From: Eubacteriales bacterium
Lineage (GTDB): Bacteria > Bacillota > Clostridia > Oscillospirales > Butyricicoccaceae
Assembly: GCA_030524205.1 (NCBI GenBank)
Contig: JAUNGZ010000023.1
Coordinates: 1 to 39,247 of the forward strand
Direction: 5' to 3'
DNA length: 39,247 nucleotides
In this document: in pieces, positions 16,626 to 24,149 of the stretch
How the letters are laid out: each line of letters begins with the position of its first letter
Numbering within the stretch: position 1 is the stretch's first letter
Notes under the pieces: generated by a model
The model's input: the letters and a program-made list of their open reading frames with translations, nothing else
What the model was told of the DNA's origin: nothing
Database searches by the model: none
Translations under genes and position numbers: made by a program

Positions 16626-16676
16626 ACGTTAATTTGAACTCCCTTACAATTTCTCTTTTCCCCGATTTCAAAAATG

Positions 16677-17570
16677 CTATTCTATCAGATTGAATTCGCT
16701 CAGATATTGATAGGCGCCCAGCAGGCTGCGCAGATGGTAGTTGCCGACGACGTCCGCGTCGGTGCGGGAGGGCGCGGGAAGGGCTTCGGGCACGGCCAGC
16801 CCCAAAAGCGCCAGACCCTCGGCGTTCTGCGGCGAAAGGGTGCCGCGCTCGTCCATTGCGCAAAGCGCGGTCAGCTCCTGCAACAGCGTGTGCGCGAGCT
16901 GCTCGCAGCCGCGCAGAAAGGCGGCCTGACCGGCGTGGTCGGGTTTGCGGAACACATTTTGCTTTTCAAAAACCGAAAGCTCCTCCGAAATGCGCCGGAG
17001 CTGCTTTCGCAGCGGCGACAGGTCGGGATAACGGCCATGCAGCACGCGTTCGTCCACATAGGACGGCACGGCCTGCAAAAAATGCGTGATCATCTGCGCG
17101 ATCTGCGTGCGGTTGTTATACGGCTTGACCGCAATATTGACCGCGAGCGCCGTGCCCAGACCGATCGCGGTGTCGAGCAGGCGGTTTGCGCCGTAGAGGA
17201 AGGCGCCGTCCGCCGGCGACAGGCAGATGGAGACGAACACGATGCACGCCAGCGGCACCGCGAACTGAAGCTTCAGCTCGACGCACAGCAGGATCAGCCC
17301 GATCATGCCCAGTCCAACGCCGATATAGCGGAAATCGTCGAACAGGGTGACGAACACCGCGCCGAAGCCCGCCCCCAGCAGGATGCCGAAGCACTGTGTC
17401 AGGCAGGATTGGAACGCGTCGCCTATCGTGCGGTTCATCGCGACGATCGCGCCGATTGCCGCGAAAATCGGCGCGGGCGAGCCCCGCAGGTCGGCAAACA
17501 GCAGCGCAAGAGCGACCGCAAGCGCGGTTTTCACCGTCCGCAGGCCGATGTGCGGAATAAGCCGTACCAC
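16677..17570 (-). CDS. Aromatic acid exporter/FUSC-like membrane protein
   Basis: This 297-residue protein has about six hydrophobic helices in its first 150 residues (from IGLRTVKTALAVALALLFADL) and a cytoplasmic helical C-terminal half, the plan of the aromatic acid exporter (ArAE/DUF939) proteins of Firmicutes. GSPAPIFAAIGAIVAMNRTIGDAFQS matches the conserved loop after the second helix. The start is GTG 17570, preceded by GGAGGCGAGG. Transport of aromatic acids is known only for distant relatives, so export is inference here. Confidence 0.8.
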   Translation of the reverse strand: MVRLIPHIGLRTVKTALAVALALLFADLRGSPAPIFAAIGAIVAMNRTIGDAFQSCLTQCFGILLGAGFGAVFVTLFDDFRYIGVGLGMIGLILLCVELKLQFAVPLACIVFVSICLSPADGAFLYGANRLLDTAIGLGTALAVNIAVKPYNNRTQIAQMITHFLQAVPSYVDERVLHGRYPDLSPLRKQLRRISEELSVFEKQNVFRKPDHAGQAAFLRGCEQLAHTLLQELTALCAMDERGTLSPQNAEGLALLGLAVPEALPAPSRTDADVVGNYHLRSLLGAYQYLSEFNLIE

Positions 17571-17602
17571 TGGGCCTCGCCTCCGGAAATCAGAATGAAG
17601 CT

Positions 17603-17631
17603 ATTGTACCACGAAAAAGCAATTTTCACAA
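17603..17631 (-). promoter_or_regulatory. Promoter of the FUSC-like gene
   Basis: On the minus strand, TTGTGA (17626-17631), a 17-nt spacer and TACAAT (17603-17608) with a TGG ahead of the -10. It is back to back with the proC promoter; the two -35 boxes are 5 nt apart. Confidence 0.65.
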
Positions 17632-17636
17632 GGCAT

Positions 17637-17665
17637 TTGCGCAGAAAAGCGGGCTGTGCTATAAT
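17637..17665 (+). promoter_or_regulatory. Promoter of proC
   Basis: TTGCGC (17637-17642), a 17-nt spacer and TATAAT (17660-17665), with TG two bases before the -10 box giving an extended -10. Confidence 0.7.
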
Positions 17666-17704
17666 GTTTTCAATACAATAAAATGATAAAGGAGTGCATA
17701 TTCG

Positions 17705-18514
17705 ATGAAAACCTACCGTTTCGGCGTGCTGGGCGCGGGCAATATGGGCACGGCGATCGCAGAGGGCGCGGTGCGCGCCGGCCTGTTCGCGCCCGCGCAG
17801 GCGCTTTTGTTCAACCGCAGTGAGGAAAAGCGCGCCGCGCACGCGGCCAAGGGCTATGCCGTCACCGGCGATTTTACCGCCGTGTACCGCGAGTGCGAGA
17901 CCGTGCTGCTCGCGGTAAAGCCCCAGAATTTCGATGAAATCCTGCCCGCGCTGGCCGCGTGCGGCGGCGAAAAGCCGCTGGTCGTGTCGATCGCGGCGGG
18001 CGTGACCTTTTCCAAGCTCGAAGCCGCCCTCGGCGCGGACGCCGCGATCATCCGCGTGATGCCGAACACGCCGCTCATGCTGGGCGAGGGCGCGGCGCAG
18101 CTCGTCAAAAACGCCGCCGCGACAGACGAACAGCTCGCCTCGGTGCGCGCGCTGTTCGACACCATGGGCGTGACCGTCGTTTTTGAAGAGGAAAACATGC
18201 TCAACGAGGTCATTCCCTACGCAGGCTCCGCGCCGGCGTATATTTACGCCTTTGCCGACGGCATGGTGCGGTCGGCGGCGGCGCACGGCGTCGGCGCGGA
18301 CGACGCGCTGACGCTGTTCTGCCAGACGATGATCGGTTCGGCCAAGATGCTGCTGCGGCGCGAGAAAACGCCCGCCGAGCTGATAAACGCGGTGCGCTCG
18401 CCCGGCGGCACGACGGTCGAGGCGATGAAGGTGCTCGAAGCGCGCGGTTTATGCGATATTTTGGCGGAAGCGTGCGATCGGTGCATCGAGCGGGCCTATG
18501 AGCTGGGCAAATAA
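17705..18514 (+). CDS. proC: Pyrroline-5-carboxylate reductase
   Basis: This 269-residue enzyme catalyses the last step of proline synthesis, reducing pyrroline-5-carboxylate with NAD(P)H. It shows the N-terminal dinucleotide fold FGVLGAGNMGTAIAEG, the middle RVMPNTPLMLGEGA and the C-terminal signature GSAPAYIYAFADGM through MLLRREKTPAELINAVRSPGGTT. Length is normal. The ATG follows AAAGGAG. No proA or proB is nearby. Confidence 0.95.
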   Translation: MKTYRFGVLGAGNMGTAIAEGAVRAGLFAPAQALLFNRSEEKRAAHAAKGYAVTGDFTAVYRECETVLLAVKPQNFDEILPALAACGGEKPLVVSIAAGVTFSKLEAALGADAAIIRVMPNTPLMLGEGAAQLVKNAAATDEQLASVRALFDTMGVTVVFEEENMLNEVIPYAGSAPAYIYAFADGMVRSAAAHGVGADDALTLFCQTMIGSAKMLLRREKTPAELINAVRSPGGTTVEAMKVLEARGLCDILAEACDRCIERAYELGK

Positions 18515-18527
18515 CCGGCGCCTGCCA

Positions 18528-18556
18528 TTGACTTTGCGGGTCGCGTATGGTAAAGT
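18528..18556 (+). promoter_or_regulatory. Promoter of the small anchored protein gene
   Basis: TTGACT (18528-18533), a 17-nt spacer and TAAAGT (18551-18556), just after the proC stop. Confidence 0.55.
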
Positions 18557-18599
18557 AAACATAAATATTCCGCATCACTTTTGAGAGGAAGTGGATATC

Positions 18600-18920
18600 G
18601 TGAAAAAATCGACAAAATTCAAGACGGGTCTGCTGCTGACCAGCCTTGCCTGCGCGGCAGGCGCCACGGCGGCGCTCGTTCTGCTTCAGAAAAAGCGCGA
18701 GGAAGAAGTGTACCACGAAGCCGAGCTGAAAGCGATGGACGAGCTCGAGGAAATGATGCGCACCGAATCCGAATGCGCCTCCTGCGCCTGCGCCGAGGAA
18801 TGCTCGTCGGCGGACACCTCCTATCAGGATACGTTCGACGAAGCCGTTCCCGAGGACGACGAGCCCGAGCCGGACGAAAACGCGGAGCAAGGCGAGCAAG
18901 AAGACGAAACCGAAGAATAA
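18600..18920 (+). CDS. Small membrane-anchored acidic protein, unknown function
   Basis: This 106-residue protein starts with a basic segment (MKKSTKFKTG), then one hydrophobic helix (LLLTSLACAAGATAALVLL), then KKREEE. It ends in a long acidic tail rich in Asp and Glu, with a small Cys cluster (ECASCACAEECSS) between. It looks like a single-pass protein; topology is unclear, and the KKR after the helix fits a cytoplasmic tail. GTG 18600 is preferred to GTG 18591 because the GAGAGGAA site is too close to the latter. No family recognised. Confidence 0.7.
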   Translation: MKKSTKFKTGLLLTSLACAAGATAALVLLQKKREEEVYHEAELKAMDELEEMMRTESECASCACAEECSSADTSYQDTFDEAVPEDDEPEPDENAEQGEQEDETEE

Positions 18921-18925
18921 ACAGA

Positions 18926-18957
18926 AGCGGGCGGAGACAAAACCCTCTCCGCCCGCT
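18926..18957 (+). terminator. Weak terminator after the small anchored protein gene
   Basis: AGCGGGCGGAG (18926-18936) pairs with CTCCGCCCGCT (18947-18957). The following TGCTATTT is a poor T-run, so readthrough to the radical SAM gene is likely. Confidence 0.6.
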
Positions 18958-19001
18958 TGCTATTTCCGCCGCGTTCCGGCGTGCAAGACAGGAGAGAGAA
19001 C

Positions 19002-19874
19002 ATGATCGAATACGAGGGCCGTGTGTTCCGGCCGCCTTCCGAGGCGTACAGCCTGATCGTACAGGTGACCATCGGGTGCAGCCACAATAAGTGCACCTTC
19101 TGCGATATGTATAAGGAAAAACAGTTCCGCGTGCGTAAGCTGGAGGACGTCAAGCGCGATTTCGACATTGCGCGCCGCCAGTACCGCCGCGTCGAGCGCA
19201 TCTTTCTGGCCGACGGCGACGCGCTGATGTGCCGCGCCGCGCATATGGCCGAGATCCTGCGCTACATCAAGCAGGTGTTCCCCGAGTGCGAGCGGGTGAC
19301 GAGCTACGGCTCGCCCGCGTCCATTCTGGTCAAAAAGCAGGAGGAGCTGGACCTGCTGCACGAGCTGGGTCTGGAAATGATCTACCTCGGCCTCGAATCC
19401 GGCTCGGACGAGGTGCTCCGGCGCGTTAACAAGGGCGAAACGGCCGACGAGATCGTCCGCGCGGGTCTGATGGTCAAACAGGCCGGCATGAAGCTGTCGG
19501 TCACCTGCATCGCGGGCCTCGGCTCGACCGAGCTGTCCGAAGAGCACGCCGTCAAGACCGCCGAGGCGCTTTCCCGCATGAAGCCGGACTATATCGGCCT
19601 GCTGACGCTTTTGTTCGAACTGCCGACCCCGCTCATGCGCGATTGGCAGGAGGGGCGGTTCTACCTGATGAACCCCGTCGAGATCGCGCACGAAACGCTG
19701 ATCCTGCTGGAGCATATCGACGCCGAGGGCTCGGTGTTCCGCGCCAACCACGCCTCGAATTACGTCAACCTCGCCGGCACGCTGAACCGCGACCGCGAGG
19801 CCATGTGCGCCCGGCTGCGGCAGGCGCTTGAGGGCAAGGTGCAGTTCCGGGGCGAGGCGTTCCGCGCCAGATAG
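19002..19874 (+). CDS. Radical SAM protein with CX4CX2C cluster motif
   Basis: This 290-residue protein is a radical SAM enzyme related to the Elp3/MiaB-type fold. The cluster cysteines lie in IGCSHNKCTFCDMYK (Cys26, Cys31, Cys34), spaced CX4CX2C rather than the usual CX3CX2C. Further fold landmarks are FLADGDALM, SYGSPASI and MIYLGLESGSDEVLRRVNKG. There is no B12-binding, TRAM or SPASM domain. The ATG at 19002 follows AGGAGAGAG. It belongs to a family common in Clostridia; the reaction is not known to me. Confidence 0.88.
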   Translation: MIEYEGRVFRPPSEAYSLIVQVTIGCSHNKCTFCDMYKEKQFRVRKLEDVKRDFDIARRQYRRVERIFLADGDALMCRAAHMAEILRYIKQVFPECERVTSYGSPASILVKKQEELDLLHELGLEMIYLGLESGSDEVLRRVNKGETADEIVRAGLMVKQAGMKLSVTCIAGLGSTELSEEHAVKTAEALSRMKPDYIGLLTLLFELPTPLMRDWQEGRFYLMNPVEIAHETLILLEHIDAEGSVFRANHASNYVNLAGTLNRDREAMCARLRQALEGKVQFRGEAFRAR

Positions 19875-20051
19875 CAAAATACTGGTTAAATAAATGACAG
19901 ATTCCTCCAAATAGAACCGTGTTTTATGTCAATCTAATGAAATTTTGATGAAACACGAGACAGCGGCAAAATTGTGTGGTATACTGTTGATGATTTGAGA
20001 GCTAAGAAACCGTTAAGAAAATAGATCGCTTTTTCGGCTGGAGGGCTGTTG

Positions 20052-20651
20052 ATGGATTCCGTATCCCATGTTCGTGTCGCGCATCTGCTGCTGGACTATG
20101 TCGAGCAGACCTGCGGCGTGACGTTTGACCAAAGCGGCTTTGTCTATGGCAATTTGAAGCCCGACCTGACTGGTACTTACTTAACCAAGCGCCATTATCC
20201 CTCGCTGATGATGGACGAGGTGATGGAAAAAATCCGCGCGTTTGCGGAAAAATACACCATCGGACCGGTGAACGGACATGAGCTGTCGGTCGATCTCGGC
20301 GAGATCTGCCACTTTATCACCGATTTCTTCACCTATCCGCATAACGATGATATTTACGACCACAACCTGCTGGCGCATTATGTGTATGAAAAGCGCATCG
20401 CGCTGGTGATCCGCCGCCGCGTGACCGAGTCCCGGTTCGGCGAATGGGTAAACCCGATTCTGCCCCCGCTGTCGGTGGACGCGCTGATCCGCCGTGTCGG
20501 CACGATGCACGAGGAGTACCGCGCCGAGGGCCGCAAGCACGGTATCGACGACGACCTGCTGCACATCTGCCGCGCCACGGCGATGGTGGTGCTTTCGATC
20601 ATCAGCATTGTTTACGAGCAGGTGGACGCGCCTGTGGCCGCGCTTGCATAA
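20052..20651 (+). CDS. Zinc-dependent phospholipase C-like protein
   Basis: This 199-residue helical protein resembles the zinc-dependent phospholipase C/S1-P1 type domain found in many clostridial proteins. Likely metal ligands are spread as expected: SHVRVAH near the N-terminus, ICHFITDFFTYPHND in the middle and HNLLAHYVYEKR after it. There is no signal peptide, so it acts in the cytoplasm, unlike secreted phospholipases. ATG 20052 is chosen over TTG 20049 because of spacing from GGAGGGC. TATACT at 19980-19985 could be the -10 box. The function is unproven. Confidence 0.8.
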   Translation: MDSVSHVRVAHLLLDYVEQTCGVTFDQSGFVYGNLKPDLTGTYLTKRHYPSLMMDEVMEKIRAFAEKYTIGPVNGHELSVDLGEICHFITDFFTYPHNDDIYDHNLLAHYVYEKRIALVIRRRVTESRFGEWVNPILPPLSVDALIRRVGTMHEEYRAEGRKHGIDDDLLHICRATAMVVLSIISIVYEQVDAPVAALA

Positions 20652-20662
20652 TAAAAAAACCG

Positions 20663-20697
20663 AACCGCCCGGAGTCTAAGGCTCCGGGCGGTTTTTT
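20663..20697. terminator. Bidirectional terminator
   Basis: AACCGCCCGGAG (20663-20674) pairs with CTCCGGGCGGTT (20682-20693), with six Ts on one side and an A-run on the other. It serves the phospholipase-like gene and the small Cys-rich gene. Confidence 0.85.
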
Positions 20698-20701
20698 GCG
20701 T

Positions 20702-20863
20702 TCAGCGCTTTTGCTCGAATTTGTCGCAGGCCTTGGAGTAGGGCAGGCGGGTTTTCACGCGCCTTTCGGTGCAGTGGCCGCATCCGGCTTTGGCGAACTC
20801 GCCGCCACAGCGGACATAATGCTGTTGAAAATATTTGCAGTTTAAACAGATCATTTCAACCAT
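20702..20863 (-). CDS. 53-aa six-cysteine protein, unknown function
   Basis: A short gene coding for 53 residues that opens MVEMICLNCKYFQQHYVRCG. Cysteines at 6, 9, 19, 28, 31 and 46 form two CxxC pairs (CLNC, CGHC) plus two singles, a zinc-ribbon-like layout. Support: a GAGGTG ribosome site 8 nt before the ATG, a good promoter (20884-20912) and a terminator after the stop. It is divergent from an XRE regulator, which may control it. The reading is in none of the usual protein families I recognise. Confidence 0.7.
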   Translation of the reverse strand: MVEMICLNCKYFQQHYVRCGGEFAKAGCGHCTERRVKTRLPYSKACDKFEQKR

Positions 20864-20883
20864 AAAATATCACCTCTTCATTA

Positions 20884-20912
20884 TTTTATATACAAACACA
20901 TATAAAGTCAAT
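20884..20912 (-). promoter_or_regulatory. Promoter of the six-cysteine protein gene
   Basis: On the minus strand, TTGACT (20907-20912), a 17-nt spacer and TAAAAT (20884-20889). The spacer contains TATAT/ATATA arms (20888-20905) that could be bound by the divergent regulator. Confidence 0.65.
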
Positions 20913-20932
20913 ATATTCGTTTGGATATAGAA

Positions 20933-20944
20933 TAAGATCTTATC
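20933..20944. promoter_or_regulatory. Palindrome before the XRE gene, possible operator
   Basis: ATAAGATCTTAT is a perfect 12-bp palindrome directly ahead of the GAGGTG ribosome site of the XRE gene. It lies where an autoregulating repressor would bind. Confidence 0.45.
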
Positions 20945-20957
20945 AAGAGGTGAAAAA

Positions 20958-21161
20958 ATGCAGTATAAAAGACTTAAAGATATGCGTGAAGATGCAGACT
21001 TAACACAAGCTGCGCTCGCAAGTGAATTAAAGATTTCACAGCCGCAATATCACATGTATGAAACAGGAAAACGCGATGTACCAACCGATATTTTGATTGC
21101 ATTAGCAAAACGGTATCATACGTCAGTGGATTATCTGCTGGGTCTGACAGATCAAAAATAA
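20958..21161 (+). CDS. XRE family HTH transcriptional regulator
   Basis: This 67-residue protein is a single helix-turn-helix of the Cro/C1 type: MREDADLTQAALASELKIS with recognition helix around QPQYHMYETGKRD, then IALAKRYHTSVDYLLGLTD. It lacks any sensor domain. The DNA is clearly richer in A and T (about 40% GC) than the flanking genes, suggesting recent transfer. It is divergent from the six-cysteine gene with a shared 94-nt control region. Confidence 0.88.
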   Translation: MQYKRLKDMREDADLTQAALASELKISQPQYHMYETGKRDVPTDILIALAKRYHTSVDYLLGLTDQK

Positions 21162-21172
21162 TCTGTTATAAT
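21144..21172 (+). promoter_or_regulatory. Promoter of rnhA
   Basis: CTGACA (21144-21149), a 17-nt spacer and TATAAT (21167-21172). The -35 lies inside the end of the XRE coding region. Confidence 0.7.
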
Positions 21173-21197
21173 AAGAAAAAACGGTTTGGGAGACACT

Positions 21198-21635
<438 letters not shown>

Positions 21636-21647
21636 CGGAGGCGCTTT

Positions 21648-22304
21648 ATGAAACGGATGCGCGCGGCGCGAAACGGCATGCTGGTTTTTTATTATGTGTT
21701 CACGTCCTGCGCGGTGGCGTTCCGCCTGCGGCGGGACGCTTCGGTATATAATCTGCTGCTCGCCGTAGCGGCGCTTGCGCTGCCGGCGGTGCCGCTTTTG
21801 CTGTACCGCGTGCTGCGGCTGCGCCCGGTGCCGCTGCTCGAAATCGTGTTCGACGCGTTCGTGCTGGCGGCCGTGCCGTTCGCCAGCCTGTTCGGCGGCT
21901 ATGATTTCATCCCGTGCTGGGATAAAATCCTGCACTTCCTGTCGGGCTTTCTGTTCGCGGCGCTGGGCATGGTGGTTTATTTCAGCCGCAAGCCCGGCCA
22001 CGCGCTCGACCCGGCGGACGCTTTCAACGCCGCCGCGTTTTCGTGGATGTTCGCCGTGTGGACGGCGGCGGTTTGGGAAATCTGGGAATACGTTGTTTCG
22101 TTTTCGGGCGCCGATCCCCAGCAAGTCGCGCTGACCGGCGTGGGCGACACCATGCAGGACATCATCGTGTGCACCGTCGGCGGGCTGCTCACCGCGCTGG
22201 CGTGCTGGCGGTATCTGCGCCATCCGGGCGAAAACCGCCGCAAGGGGCTGATGATGAGCCTGTTTGAGGCGTATTACCGGGAAAATATCGGGCCGAAAGC
22301 ATAA
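21648..22304 (+). CDS. YjdF-like (DUF2238) membrane protein
   Basis: This 218-residue protein has about five to six transmembrane helices. Conserved polar residues inside them, DKILHFLSGFLFA, VWEIWEYVVSF and GDTMQDIIV, match the Asp/His/Glu pattern of the YjdF/DUF2238 family. The role of that family is unknown. The ATG follows GGAGG and the gene is probably cotranscribed with rnhA. A 17-bp terminator follows directly. Confidence 0.75.
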   Translation: MKRMRAARNGMLVFYYVFTSCAVAFRLRRDASVYNLLLAVAALALPAVPLLLYRVLRLRPVPLLEIVFDAFVLAAVPFASLFGGYDFIPCWDKILHFLSGFLFAALGMVVYFSRKPGHALDPADAFNAAAFSWMFAVWTAAVWEIWEYVVSFSGADPQQVALTGVGDTMQDIIVCTVGGLLTALACWRYLRHPGENRRKGLMMSLFEAYYRENIGPKA

Positions 22305-22341
22305 AGAAAACGTCCGGGAGCAGTGCTCCCGGACGTTTTCT
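22305..22341. terminator. Bidirectional terminator
   Basis: A 17-bp perfect stem (22305-22321 with 22325-22341) with a 3-nt loop and T-rich 3' arms on both strands lies between the YjdF-like gene and the convergent 43-aa gene. Confidence 0.9.
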
Positions 22342-22362
22342 TTTATGGAGAAGCGGGGCTTA

Positions 22363-22494
22363 TCAGCCGCGCTTGGACTTGGCTCGACCGGAGACCTCGC
22401 CGCCGTAGGTGCGGATCAGGCCGCGAACGTAACCGTCGCTCTCCATTGTAGATTCACTCATTTTGACAAGCGCTCTAACAAAGCTATTCATCAT
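22363..22494 (-). CDS. 43-aa basic protein, unknown function
   Basis: The gene codes for 43 residues starting MMNSFVRALVKMSESTMESD and ending in a basic tail (GRAKSKRG). An AGAAGG site sits 5 nt before the ATG, a strong promoter (22526-22554) precedes it and a shared terminator follows, so it is a well-formed small transcription unit. I recognise no family. It might instead be the coding part of a small regulatory RNA. Confidence 0.6.
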   Translation of the reverse strand: MMNSFVRALVKMSESTMESDGYVRGLIRTYGGEVSGRAKSKRG

Positions 22495-22525
22495 TGAGGC
22501 CTTCTTTCTTTTATGATTTGTATAT

Positions 22526-22554
22526 ATTATACGCCTTATTTTTGTGCAAAACAA
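22526..22554 (-). promoter_or_regulatory. Promoter of the 43-aa protein gene
   Basis: On the minus strand, TTGTTT (22549-22554), a 17-nt spacer and TATAAT (22526-22531). Confidence 0.7.
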
Positions 22555-22615
22555 GAGAATGATTGTATGAAATATACAAATAGATAAGAAAGAAATTGTG
22601 CAATATAAATATAAA

Positions 22616-22807
22616 TCAGCCTTCGGTGTGAATAACGGATACCGGACAGCCGCCCGCGGCCTCCTGCGCGCCGGCTTCCTGCGCGGCGTCGTCGGGCTGG
22701 TGGTGCACCTCGGCGAGGCCGTCGTCAGCGATGCGGAAAACCTCAGGGCAGGTGCCCTCGCACAGGCCGCAGGAAATGCAGCCGTCGCGGTCGATTTTGA
22801 CCTGCAT
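22616..22807 (-). CDS. Ferredoxin, single [4Fe-4S] type
   Basis: This 63-residue electron carrier has CISCGLCEGTCPEVF (Cys10, 13, 16, 20) and a distant GGCPVSVI that supplies the fourth ligand, the pattern of a monocluster clostridial/thermophile-type ferredoxin; Cys20 may be free or in a disulfide. An Ala/Glu-rich linker (DDAAQEAGAQEAAGG) replaces the second cluster. ATG 22807 follows AAAGGAG. Partners are not evident from its neighbours. Confidence 0.93.
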   Translation of the reverse strand: MQVKIDRDGCISCGLCEGTCPEVFRIADDGLAEVHHQPDDAAQEAGAQEAAGGCPVSVIHTEG

Positions 22808-22819
22808 AAACAAACACTC

Positions 22820-23201
22820 CTTTCTGTTCCATCAGTATGTACCGAACAAAAGAAAAATATAACCGTTCCGATTGGAAGCACGCTTCTCGATCGGAAGCAC
22901 GCTTCCGATCGAAATTCCGCCTCCGAACCGCGCCTTTCAGGCACAGTTCTCCGACGGTTTGTGCTCATTATATTCGCGCAAAGCGTGAGAATAAGGATAG
23001 CGGCCTACGGGCAATAAAAAGCACGGGCAAAGCTCGCGCTTTTTATGAGGCCGAAGCCCTCTATCTGCTTTCCGCCGCCGTGCGGCGATTCAATGAGAGC
23101 AATGGCGGCATGGCCGCCGTTTTCTATTTTAAGCGCGCTGCGGCGCGGGGACTTTTTGAAAAATGAGAAAACGGACGCGTGCGCGTCCGTTTTTATATCC
23201 C
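22820..23201 (-). repeat. Hairpin-rich stretch between asparaginase and ferredoxin genes
   Basis: No gene is visible. On the minus strand after the asparaginase stop comes a 12-bp terminator (23168-23193), then AAAACGGCGGCCATGCCGCC-like and GCGCGAGCTTTGCCCGTGC hairpins near 23105-23135 and 23018-23050. These resemble modules of the other 3' blocks in a different order. Further on is an 11-bp palindrome (22888-22898 with 22901-22911), with a direct repeat GGAAGCACGCTTC at 22874-22886 and 22893-22905. Confidence 0.5.
23168..23193. terminator. Terminator after the asparaginase gene
   Basis: AAAACGGACGCG (23168-23179) pairs with CGCGTCCGTTTT (23182-23193). T-runs on both strands allow either orientation; the asparaginase gene is the one that needs it. 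Confidence 0.8.
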
Positions 23202-24110
23202 TCATATTTCCCCGCACATGATCGCCGCGAGCGCGTCCTCGGTTGTGCGGTGGCCGAGCGAGATCGCGCCCATCGCCTCGGCGCGGCGGCCGACCTCGTA
23301 TTTGTGCAGGTTGGTCTCGCCCTCGATGCACTGGCTGGTCAAATACACCTTGGTGCCGCTCAAAATGAGCTTTTGCACCACCTTTTCCAGCCGCTGCGGG
23401 ATGCCGCCCGAGCCGAAGCCCTCGATAATGACCTTGGGGTAGCGGCTGAGGAAGTCGATGATCGACGGATCGAGGTCGGGCACCAGCTTCATCAATACGA
23501 TGCGCGGGTCAACCTGCTCGATGAAGGACGGCTCGCCGCCGAGCAGCGGCACGATTTTGAGCCAGACGCGCCCGCTTTCGTCCACCGTGCCGGCGAGCGG
23601 CGCGCCGACCGAGCGGAAGGCGTTGACGTCGGTCGTGTGCATTTTGACGACGTGGTTGCCGCGGATGATCTGGCCGTGCAGCACGGCGGCCACGCCCACG
23701 TAGCCCGCCTCGATCACGCGGAAGGCGTCGAGCAGGTTGCGTTCGGCGTCCGAATCCGGCTCGCCCACCGGCTTCTGCGAGCCGGTGATGATGACCGGCT
23801 TGTTCAGGTTGCGCAGCACGTGATACAGCAGCGCCGCCGTGTAGGACAGCGTATCGGTGCCGTGCGCGATCACGAAGCCGTCGTAGCGGTCGTAATTCTG
23901 CCAAACGATCTCGGCCAGCCGCATGCGGTCGGCGGCGGTCATGTCGGTCGAGTCGACGCTCATCGGATTGTCGACCACAACCTTACAGATCCGGGCCAGC
24001 TCGGGCAGGAATTCAAGCAGCTCCTCGCCGGTCAGCGACGGCGCGAGGCCGTGGCCGGTCTGCCGGCTGGCGATAGTGCCGCCGGTGGCCAGCATCAGCA
24101 CATGTTTCAT
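23202..24110 (-). CDS. ansA: Type I L-asparaginase
   Basis: This 302-residue cytoplasmic enzyme hydrolyses asparagine to aspartate and ammonia. Both catalytic motifs are present: ATGGTIAS with nucleophile Thr12, and AHGTDTLSY with Thr85-Asp86. The lack of a signal peptide indicates the cytoplasmic type I enzyme. It starts 39 nt after the alcohol dehydrogenase stop on the same strand, so the two probably share a transcript and any leader control upstream. A terminator follows. Confidence 0.93.
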   Translation of the reverse strand: MKHVLMLATGGTIASRQTGHGLAPSLTGEELLEFLPELARICKVVVDNPMSVDSTDMTAADRMRLAEIVWQNYDRYDGFVIAHGTDTLSYTAALLYHVLRNLNKPVIITGSQKPVGEPDSDAERNLLDAFRVIEAGYVGVAAVLHGQIIRGNHVVKMHTTDVNAFRSVGAPLAGTVDESGRVWLKIVPLLGGEPSFIEQVDPRIVLMKLVPDLDPSIIDFLSRYPKVIIEGFGSGGIPQRLEKVVQKLILSGTKVYLTSQCIEGETNLHKYEVGRRAEAMGAISLGHRTTEDALAAIMCGEI

Positions 24111-24149
24111 CGGAATAGGTCCCCCTTGTTGTAAGCGGAAAGCGCGGTT

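Noticed and set aside
22874-22905. CRISPR array from the repeated GGAAGCACGCTTC
   Set aside because: Only two copies 19 bases apart inside a palindrome, with no spacers and no cas genes.
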